DNA of 6,043 nucleotides from JANWYT01 sp046719465 (lineage in GTDB: Bacteria > Chloroflexota > Anaerolineae > Aggregatilineales > Phototrophicaceae): positions 1 to 6,043 of the forward strand of contig JBDNCV010000195.1 of NCBI GenBank assembly GCA_046719465.1, written 5' to 3'. The position numbers and the translations under genes are program-made. Below are positions 1-5,144 of the stretch, in pieces. Below the pieces are notes generated by a model. It had not been told where the DNA came from. It saw only the letters and a program-made list of their open reading frames with translations, and made no database searches. Numbering within the stretch: position 1 is the first letter of the stretch; every line of letters begins with the position of its first letter.

Positions 1-5
1 CGGCA

Positions 6-27
6 GCCGGATGCTTTAGCATCCGGC
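6..27 (+). terminator. Perfect hairpin, possible terminator of a gene left of the window
   Basis: A perfect 9-bp inverted repeat, GCCGGATGC at 6-14 and GCATCCGGC at 19-27, surrounds a TTTA loop. The T-rich stretch TTCTATTT follows at 33-40 but begins five GC-rich bases after the stem, so this is not a textbook intrinsic terminator. There is no T-run on the left side, which argues for rightward transcription ending here. It sits just upstream of the promoter for the Roadblock gene, a usual place for the end of a preceding gene. It could also be a simple repeat that occurs elsewhere in the genome. Confidence 0.45.
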
Positions 28-68
28 GCGGCTTCTATTTCACCCTTCTAGTGAACGCTGTGGTTTCG

Positions 69-77
69 TGCTATAGT
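69..77 (+). promoter_or_regulatory. Extended -10 promoter for the Roadblock-VWA unit
   Basis: TGCTATAGT matches an extended -10 element (TGn followed by TATAGT at 72-77, five of six bases of the sigma-70 consensus). No good -35 hexamer lies 16-18 bases upstream, which fits an extended -10 promoter. A start point near 84 would give a leader of about 45 bases before the ATG at 128. The nine bases CGTGCTATA at 67-75 recur exactly in the promoter at 4242-4250. Confidence 0.5.
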
Positions 78-127
78 TAGTGACGATGGAGTGAAATGCC
101 TCAGCCACAGCAAGTTAAGGGTCGCCC

Positions 128-532
128 ATGCCTCCGGTTGAATTTCGTGAGCAGAAGCTGATTGCAGAACTAAAGAAACTCTATTACGTGGTCGAAGGGG
201 TGAAGGCGGTGGTGATCGTGAACATCGACGGGCTGCTCGTGAGCAGCTACCCGGTGGACGACGAGGAAAACCCGCACGAGACGCCCACCTCCAGCCCGCA
301 GGTAGCGGCAATGTCGGCGACGCTGGTCGGCCTCGCTGAAAAAACGCTGGTGCGCTTGGCACAGGGCAAGCTAGAGCGACTGCTGATGGAAGCCGAAGAA
401 GGCACGATGGTCGTCTACCCTGCCGGCCGCACAGCGGTTGCTGTGCTTGTCGAAAAAAACGCCAACATGGCACACGTCCTCTTTGCGACCAAACAGGCCG
501 CTGCGGAGATTGCCGTTATTTTGGCCGGCTAG
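128..532 (+). CDS. Roadblock/LC7 domain protein
   Basis: This 134-residue protein is about the length of a single Roadblock/LC7 domain. Its N-terminal helix (residues 6-22) leads into the family's strand-turn pattern 'VVIVNIDGLLVSS' at 28-40. An alanine-rich helix follows at about 58-79, then the turn 'GKLERLLME' at 80-88, two strands (93-109), and a closing helix rich in alanine (121-133). Family knowledge: bacterial members such as MglB are small cytoplasmic dimers that regulate or scaffold Ras-like GTPases. No signal peptide or membrane segment is present. The ATG at 128 has AAGGG at 117-121, six bases upstream. The next gene starts 19 bases after the stop, so the two probably form an operon. 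The insert 'DDEENPHETPTSSP' (44-57) between strand and helix is longer and more acidic than in simple members. The domain call is firm. Its GTPase partner is not in the window. Confidence 0.88.
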   Translation: MPPVEFREQKLIAELKKLYYVVEGVKAVVIVNIDGLLVSSYPVDDEENPHETPTSSPQVAAMSATLVGLAEKTLVRLAQGKLERLLMEAEEGTMVVYPAGRTAVAVLVEKNANMAHVLFATKQAAAEIAVILAG

Positions 533-551
533 AGGGTCGGCCAGCTGCGCG

Positions 552-3341
552 GTGAGCCTCACATTCCCTCCAGCCTTGGCGCTGCTGCTGGCGCTGCCTG
601 TCTTGTGGTGGGTGGGCTGGCCGCGCGTGCCGCATCGCCGCCTGCGTGATCGCCTCAGTCTCACCCTGCGCACCCTCCTCACCCTGTGCTTGATCGGCGC
701 GGTGGCGGGCCTCACATGGCCGCAGCCCTCACAGACGCTGGCCGTGCTGTTCCTTGTGGATGTTTCCGACAGCGTGGGCACGGCCGCGCGCAGCCAGCAG
801 CTTCAGGTGATCGAGCGCGCGCTGGCCGCCAAGCGCCCCGAAGACCGTTGGGGGATCCTCGTCTTTGGAGCAGAGGCCGCCATCGACCAAGCCCTGACCA
901 CCCGTGACAGCGTGCTGCCGATCCGCGCGCGCGTCAACAGCGGCGAGACGAACATCGCTGCCGCGCTGACGAGCGCTTTGAGCTATGTCCCCGCGGATGC
1001 CACCCCGCGCGTGGTTATCCTCAGCGATGGCATCGAAACGATGGGCAGCGCGCTGCCCGTGGCGCAGCGTGCCGCAGCAGGCGGGGTGGAGCTGCACTAC
1101 GTGCTGTTCCCCCCGCTTGATGAGCCAGACGCCCGCGTAAGCGACGTGCTCGTCCCCGCCCGCCTGAGCGAAGGCCAGCCCTTCGACGTGGTGGTGACCG
1201 TTGAATCGGATCACGAGACGAGCGCGCTGCTGCTGCTGTACCGCAACAACCAGCTCATCAGCGAGAACGCGGTGCGGCTCCGCTCGGGGGCGAACCGCTA
1301 CACTTTCGCCCAGCAGGCGGCAGGCAGCGGCCTGCTGACCTACACCGCGCAGATCGTGCTGGCGGACGACGCCTTCAGCCAGAACAACCGCCTTGCAGCT
1401 TTCGCGCAGGTTGAAGGCCAGCCGCGCGTGCTGCTGGTCAGCGCGCCAGATGCGCCGTTGAGCGCCCTCACGCAGGCGCTGCGTGGAGCGGGCTTCGACG
1501 TCGAGCAGCGCACCCCCGCGGCCCTCCCTGCGGATGCGGCCGGGTTGGCGGCCTATCGCGCAGTGGTGATCGTCAACGTCCCTGCGGAACAGTTCAGCAC
1601 GCGCCAGATGGAGCGGCTGCAAACCTACGTCCGCGACCTCGGCGGCGGCCTCGTGTTCATCGGCGGGGATCGCAGCTTCGGGGTCGGCGGCTACAGCGAA
1701 ACGCCCATCGAGGCTGCGCTGCCCGTGCAGATGACCATCCGCGATGAGGAACGCCTGCCGCGCTTGACCGTGGCCTACCTGATCGACACCTCCGGCAGCA
1801 TGGCCGCCAGCGATGACGGCATCGTCACCTACCTTGAGCTGGCGCAGCAGGCGATCATCTTGTCGCTGTCCCTGCTGCGACCAGACGACCGCGTAGCGCT
1901 TAGCTCGTTCGCCAGCGCGGGGCAGTGGTTGGCGCGCTTCCAGAACGTGGAGAACCGCCTGCTGCTCCAGCAAGTGGTGGCAGGCCTGCGCCCGGGCGGC
2001 GGGACGGACATCCTCGCGGGGCTGCGCTTGGTCGAGCGCGACATCATCCTTGAGCCGACGCCGTTGAAGCACGTCATCCTGCTGACGGACGGCGGCGCGA
2101 ACAGCGCGGGGCTGGTGCAGACGGCGGCGCGCCTCTACCGTGACCACGGCGTGACGATCACCGCCATCGGCATCGGGCGGCAGCTCCCGCCTTTCTTGGA
2201 ACAGATGGCGCGCGTTTCGGATGGGCGCTATTACGCGGTGACCGACGTCAGCCAGATTCCGACCATCTTCGCCCAAGATACGCTGCTGGCGACGCGCTCC
2301 TACCTCATTGAACAGGACGTGCAGCCCCAGTACGTGGCGCTCAGCCCGATCATGAACGGCGTCAGCCAGCCGCCCGTCCTGCGCGGCTACATCGCCACCA
2401 CGCTGAAAGACACCGCCCAGCTCATCCTCAGCGCAGGCGACCCCTACCGTGACCCGCTGCTGGCGCAGTGGCAGTACGGCTTGGGGCGCAGCGTGGCCTT
2501 CACCTCCGATGCTGTTGACCGGTGGGCTGGGGAGTGGCTCTCATGGGAGGACTTCGCGCGCTTCTGGGGGCAGGCCGTGGCGTGGACGATCACCCGCAGC
2601 GACGACGACGCGCTGCGCGTTCAGATCAACGCGGAGGGGGCGCTCGCACGCGTCACGCTCGATGCGCGCGATGAAGCGGGCAGCTTCCTCAACGCAGCAG
2701 AGTTCATCGGCACGGTGCTCACGCCGGAGGGCAACGCGCTGCCGCTGACCTTCCGCCAGACCAACGCCGGGGTCTACAGCGCAGCGTTCGTGCCCAGCAG
2801 CGAAGGGGCTTACTTTGTCTCCGTGGTGGGGACAGCCCCCGACGGCAGCACGTTCAGCGCGCGTGAGGGGTGGGTGCGCAGCTACAGCCGCGAATACGCC
2901 GCCTCACCCACCGAGACGACCTTGCTAGCCGACATGGCTGCTCTGACCGGCGGACGCGACCTGCGCGAGCAGCCCGGGGCGGCCTTCACCCCGCCTAGCG
3001 AGCCGCGCATCACCCAACAGCCGCTGGCCCCGTGGCTGCTGCTCATCGCCGCGCTGCTGCTCCCGTTCGATGTGGCGGTGCGCCGCCTGCTCATCACCCG
3101 CGCTGACCTTGAGCGACTGCGAGAGCGCTGGCAGCGGGCAGCGCCTGCGCCGTCTGATGAGCGCATCCATGCGCTGCGCCAAGCCCGCGAGCGCGTCCGC
3201 GTCCCGTCAACCGGCGCGCCGACAATCGTCGCGCCCAGCGACGGGCCGCCTGCGCCTGCGCCGCCCCCTACCGCCAGCGACCCGTCCAACACCGTTGGGG
3301 CACTGCTCAAGCGGCGGCGCAGCCGCGAGGCCTCCGACTAG
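552..3341 (+). CDS. Membrane-anchored protein with two VWA domains and a GATase-like domain
   Basis: From a GTG start this protein has 929 residues. Two membrane segments (about 4-23 and 36-56) are separated by a basic loop, and a third lies at about 824-844. The positive-inside rule puts the N-terminus and the large central region outside the cell and the tail inside. Domains in order are VWA-1 (about 63-187) with MIDAS residues D70-x-S72-x-S74, T133 and D159; a beta-rich linker (195-285); a Rossmann-like segment resembling a class I glutamine amidotransferase fold (290-392, glycine-rich GGGLVFIGGD at 364-373) that contains no cysteine; VWA-2 (405-580) with D412-x-S414-x-S416, T485 and D513; and beta domains (590-780). 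The cytoplasmic tail (846-929) is basic and proline-rich. VWA domains bind protein ligands through a metal ion; the ligand is unknown. The start is uncertain: GTG 552 was chosen because it puts the hydrophobic segment at the N-terminus. Its only nearby SD-like sequence, AGAGGG at 531-536, is 15 bases away. The open frame extends back to 438, inside the Roadblock gene, but that part looks non-coding. Confidence 0.87.
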   Translation: MSLTFPPALALLLALPVLWWVGWPRVPHRRLRDRLSLTLRTLLTLCLIGAVAGLTWPQPSQTLAVLFLVDVSDSVGTAARSQQLQVIERALAAKRPEDRWGILVFGAEAAIDQALTTRDSVLPIRARVNSGETNIAAALTSALSYVPADATPRVVILSDGIETMGSALPVAQRAAAGGVELHYVLFPPLDEPDARVSDVLVPARLSEGQPFDVVVTVESDHETSALLLLYRNNQLISENAVRLRSGANRYTFAQQAAGSGLLTYTAQIVLADDAFSQNNRLAAFAQVEGQPRVLLVSAPDAPLSALTQALRGAGFDVEQRTPAALPADAAGLAAYRAVVIVNVPAEQFSTRQMERLQTYVRDLGGGLVFIGGDRSFGVGGYSETPIEAALPVQMTIRDEERLPRLTVAYLIDTSGSMAASDDGIVTYLELAQQAIILSLSLLRPDDRVALSSFASAGQWLARFQNVENRLLLQQVVAGLRPGGGTDILAGLRLVERDIILEPTPLKHVILLTDGGANSAGLVQTAARLYRDHGVTITAIGIGRQLPPFLEQMARVSDGRYYAVTDVSQIPTIFAQDTLLATRSYLIEQDVQPQYVALSPIMNGVSQPPVLRGYIATTLKDTAQLILSAGDPYRDPLLAQWQYGLGRSVAFTSDAVDRWAGEWLSWEDFARFWGQAVAWTITRSDDDALRVQINAEGALARVTLDARDEAGSFLNAAEFIGTVLTPEGNALPLTFRQTNAGVYSAAFVPSSEGAYFVSVVGTAPDGSTFSAREGWVRSYSREYAASPTETTLLADMAALTGGRDLREQPGAAFTPPSEPRITQQPLAPWLLLIAALLLPFDVAVRRLLITRADLERLRERWQRAAPAPSDERIHALRQARERVRVPSTGAPTIVAPSDGPPAPAPPPTASDPSNTVGALLKRRRSREASD

Positions 3342-4066
3342 CCCACAGGCTGCTCTTGAGGGAACGACTCCGGCGGTTTGACGGTGAACATGTAGCCAAT
3401 GCCGCGCTCGGTGCGGATGTAGTGCGGGTGGTGGCTGTCGGCCTCCAGCTTGCGGCGCAAGCGGTGCATGTGGACGCGCAGCGTGTCCTCATAGACATCC
3501 TGCCCGGGCCAGACGCGCGCGATCAACATGCGGTTTTCGACCACGCGCCCGCTGTTGCGCAGCAGCACATGCAGCAGGATCGACTCAGTCGGCGTGAGCG
3601 AGATGGGCTTGCCGTCCAGCAGGATGCGGTTGTGGGCGAAATCGATCTTGAGGTGCGCGTCGATCTGGATGACGGGTTCATTGGCGTAATCCAGCGACGG
3701 CATGCGCGACAGGACGACCTGCACGCGCGCCTCCAGCTCGCGCAGTTGGAAGGGCTTCACCACGAAGTCCTCGGCGTATTTCTTCAGGCCTTGCACGATG
3801 GTGTCGGTGTCGCCGCTGCTAGTGACGAAGATGATCGGCACATCGGCCATCGCCTTCAACTTGCTGGCCAGTTCAAACCCGTGCATCGATGGCAAATTGA
3901 GGTCGATTAAGGCGATGTGCGGCAGGCCGCGCATCCGCACCAGCTCGAGCGCTTCAGGCGCATCAGCAAACGGAAGCACATCATAACCCTCGCGCATCAT
4001 GAAGTCGGTGATGAGCTTGCGTACAGTCTCGTCGTCCTCGACCAGCAGCACTTTTGACTTTCTCAT
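3338..4066 (-). CDS. OmpR/PhoB-family response regulator
   Basis: This 242-residue two-domain regulator matches the usual OmpR/PhoB length. The receiver domain (about 4-120) has the acidic pocket E10-D11-D12, the phosphorylation site D55 in 'IALIDLNLP', T82 and K104 in 'VVKPF', so all key residues are present. The C-terminal winged helix (about 130-230) has the 'LTPTE' entry at 157-161. Its recognition helix is 'DTLRVHMHRLRRKLE' (194-208) and the wing carries 'RTERGIGYMF' (218-227). Family knowledge: a histidine kinase phosphorylates D55, and dimers then bind direct repeats near promoters. The ATG has AAGG nine bases upstream (read on the minus strand) and a strong promoter further up. No kinase gene is adjacent, so it is an orphan within this window. 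Its stop codon overlaps the stop of the convergent VWA gene. Its targets are unknown; the divergent unit on its right is a plausible one. Confidence 0.95.
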   Translation of the reverse strand: MRKSKVLLVEDDETVRKLITDFMMREGYDVLPFADAPEALELVRMRGLPHIALIDLNLPSMHGFELASKLKAMADVPIIFVTSSGDTDTIVQGLKKYAEDFVVKPFQLRELEARVQVVLSRMPSLDYANEPVIQIDAHLKIDFAHNRILLDGKPISLTPTESILLHVLLRNSGRVVENRMLIARVWPGQDVYEDTLRVHMHRLRRKLEADSHHPHYIRTERGIGYMFTVKPPESFPQEQPVG

Positions 4067-4114
4067 AGAAGCATGCCTTGTCCCAGCGTCCAGCGTTGAT
4101 AATGTCCTGTAACA

Positions 4115-4143
4115 AATATACAGCCATCGTAATGGTATGTCAA
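4115..4143 (-). promoter_or_regulatory. Sigma-70 promoter of the response regulator
   Basis: Read on the minus strand, a perfect -35 TTGACA (4143-4138) is followed by exactly 17 bases and then the -10 TATATT (4120-4115, five of six consensus bases). This is the best promoter in the window. A start point near 4108 gives a leader of about 42 bases before the ATG at 4066. The leader contains the tandem 7-mer CCAGCGT (plus-strand 4083-4096). Confidence 0.75.
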
Positions 4144-4243
4144 ATGAAAACCGATGAGAAAATAACTAACGTTATGACTTCGACGATCCAGCCCACCGTG
4201 TCGCTTTATTCCTCACTTGGTTCACGCTTGTGTTATTGGAACG

Positions 4244-4252
4244 TGCTATAAT
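4244..4252 (+). promoter_or_regulatory. Extended -10 promoter for the small protein-YbjN-GT87 unit
   Basis: TGCTATAAT contains a perfect -10 TATAAT (4247-4252) with the TGn extension. No -35 hexamer at 16-18 bases resembles TTGACA; TTCACG at 4221-4226 is the nearest but lies 20 bases away. A start point near 4259 gives a short leader of about 25 bases before the ATG at 4284. CGTGCTATA (4242-4250) is identical to bases 67-75 upstream of the Roadblock gene. Confidence 0.68.
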
Positions 4253-4273
4253 AAGCCCACTTTAATGAACAGT

Positions 4274-4277
4274 GGAG
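4274..4277 (+). promoter_or_regulatory. Ribosome binding site that decides the start at 4284
   Basis: GGAG lies six bases before the ATG at 4284. The in-frame GTG at 4272 overlaps this motif and has no purine-rich site of its own, so the ATG is the better start. Confidence 0.6.
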
Positions 4278-4283
4278 CACACC

Positions 4284-4511
4284 ATGAAGCCCCTGCCCCC
4301 CGATGACTCGCACAGCCGCACCGGTGAACTGCCGCGCATCCCGACCGAGGTTGAGCTGCACGTTGAGGCGGCGGCCCCCAGCCTCCTTGAGCTGACCGAT
4401 GCGCCCGACGTGCGTTCTATGACGGGGGTGCATCGCCTCAACGTAGAAACGCACGAGGATGCCCCACGCGATGTTGACAAGCCCACCCCGCGGGAGGACT
4501 CACCTGCATGA
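4284..4511 (+). CDS. Small acidic, proline-rich protein of unknown function
   Basis: I do not recognise this 75-residue protein. It has no cysteine, no signal peptide and no membrane segment. Both ends are rich in proline and charged residues (start 'MKPLPPDDSHSRTGELPRIP', end 'DKPTPREDSPA'), which suggests disorder. The middle (about residues 21-54) has alternating hydrophobic residues such as 'EVELHVEAA' and 'VHRLNVE' that could form a strand-helix core or a docking segment. Evidence that it is real: a perfect extended -10 promoter, GGAG six bases before the ATG, and a stop codon overlapping the next start as ATGA. The YbjN gene's own SD (GGAGG at 4493-4497) lies inside it. The coupling suggests a partner or regulator of the YbjN protein made in matched amounts. 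This role is inference. A non-coding leader that happens to be open is the alternative. Confidence 0.62.
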   Translation: MKPLPPDDSHSRTGELPRIPTEVELHVEAAAPSLLELTDAPDVRSMTGVHRLNVETHEDAPRDVDKPTPREDSPA

Positions 4512-5134
4512 GTGATCAGCAAATTTTCAACGCGCTGGTAGAGTTTTTTGAAGAAGATGAATGGGACTTCCAATGGATGGAAGGCGCGTCTGTCTTGTCG
4601 ATGGGCTTCAGCGGCAAGAACGGCAAGTGGCAGTGCTTCGCACAGGCGCGCGAGGCTCAGCAGCAGTTTGTGTTCTACAGCGTCTTGCCGATCAACGTCC
4701 CGCCGGAAAAGCGCCAGAAGGTGGCTGAACTCATCACGCGGATCAACTACGGCATGGTGATCGGCAACTTTGAGATGGACTTCGACGACGGCGAAGTGCG
4801 CTACAAGACCAGCGTCGATGTCGAAGGGGCGGAGCTGACGCCGCCAATGATCCGCCAGATGGTCTACGCCAACATCATCATCACCGACCGCTATCTCTCC
4901 GCCGTGATGCGCACCATCTACAGCGACATCACGCCGCTGGAGGCCATCGCCGAGGCGGATGAGCGTGCTACGATGTCCGTCATGGACGCGCTGGCCACCA
5001 TGTTCGACCAAGAAGAAGGTGACCTCCACGATGAGGATGAAGACGACGACTTCGAGGATGAGGACGACATGGGCTTCGACGACGAAGACGACGGCCCCAC
5101 GGTCAACGGCAGCAGCCCCTACAGCTTGAACTAA
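4508..5134 (+). CDS. YbjN-domain protein with a polyacidic C-terminal tail
   Basis: This is a 208-residue, probably cytoplasmic protein. Residues 1-150 fit the YbjN family, which resembles type III secretion chaperones. There is an N-terminal helix (3-15), then strands around 'WDFQWMEG' (19-26), 'WQCFAQA' (41-47) and 'QFVFYSVLPINVP' (53-65). The helix 'PPEKRQKVAELITRINYGM' (65-83) is followed by the family-typical 'IGNFEMDFDDGEVRYKTSV' (85-103) and two helices (112-133, 142-166). Pfam describes YbjN as a putative sensory transduction regulator; the biochemical role is unknown. The tail is striking: 21 of the 30 residues at 167-196 are Asp or Glu. The ATG overlaps the previous stop (ATGA at 4508-4511) and has GGAGG at 4493-4497, ten bases upstream, so translation is probably coupled. 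The YbjN call rests on pattern recognition of the fold and the GNFE/DxxDGEVRY region. Confidence 0.8.
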   Translation: MSDQQIFNALVEFFEEDEWDFQWMEGASVLSMGFSGKNGKWQCFAQAREAQQQFVFYSVLPINVPPEKRQKVAELITRINYGMVIGNFEMDFDDGEVRYKTSVDVEGAELTPPMIRQMVYANIIITDRYLSAVMRTIYSDITPLEAIAEADERATMSVMDALATMFDQEEGDLHDEDEDDDFEDEDDMGFDDEDDGPTVNGSSPYSLN

Positions 5135-5144
5135 CCGATCGGGT

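Larger units (their letters stand above)
4067..4283. other. Divergent intergenic region with two promoters
   Basis: This 217-base gap separates the minus-strand response regulator from the rightward three-gene unit. It is clearly richer in A and T than the genes around it. It holds the regulator's promoter on the left and the extended -10 promoter of the rightward genes on the right, about 100 bases apart. Between them lies a short inverted repeat, ATAAC at 4162-4166 and GTTAT at 4171-4175, which could be an operator but is too short to call. I see no convincing gene, RNA or terminator in it. Confidence 0.6.

Noticed and set aside
48..473. 141-residue minus-strand frame across the Roadblock gene
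   Set aside because: Low-complexity Arg/Pro/Ser composition with no domain, opposite a good Roadblock gene.
438..551. Longer VWA protein starting at ATG 438
   Set aside because: The added 38 residues lie mostly inside the Roadblock gene in another frame and do not look like a signal or domain.
729..2276. 515-residue open frame antisense to the VWA gene
   Set aside because: It mirrors the codon pattern of the GC-rich VWA gene, has no recognisable domain and is rich in Arg, His and Gln as antisense frames are. The plus-strand frame has clear domains throughout.
3356..3910. 184-residue frame on the plus strand opposite the response regulator
   Set aside because: The minus strand encodes a complete response regulator with all key residues, so this frame is a shadow.
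4083..4096. Tandem CCAGCGT repeat as a regulator binding site
   Set aside because: OmpR/PhoB sites usually repeat about every 11 bases. A 7-base period within the leader is more likely chance.
4144..4251. 35-codon open frame in the divergent intergenic region
   Set aside because: It has no ribosome site or promoter and its stop falls inside the -10 element of the next promoter.
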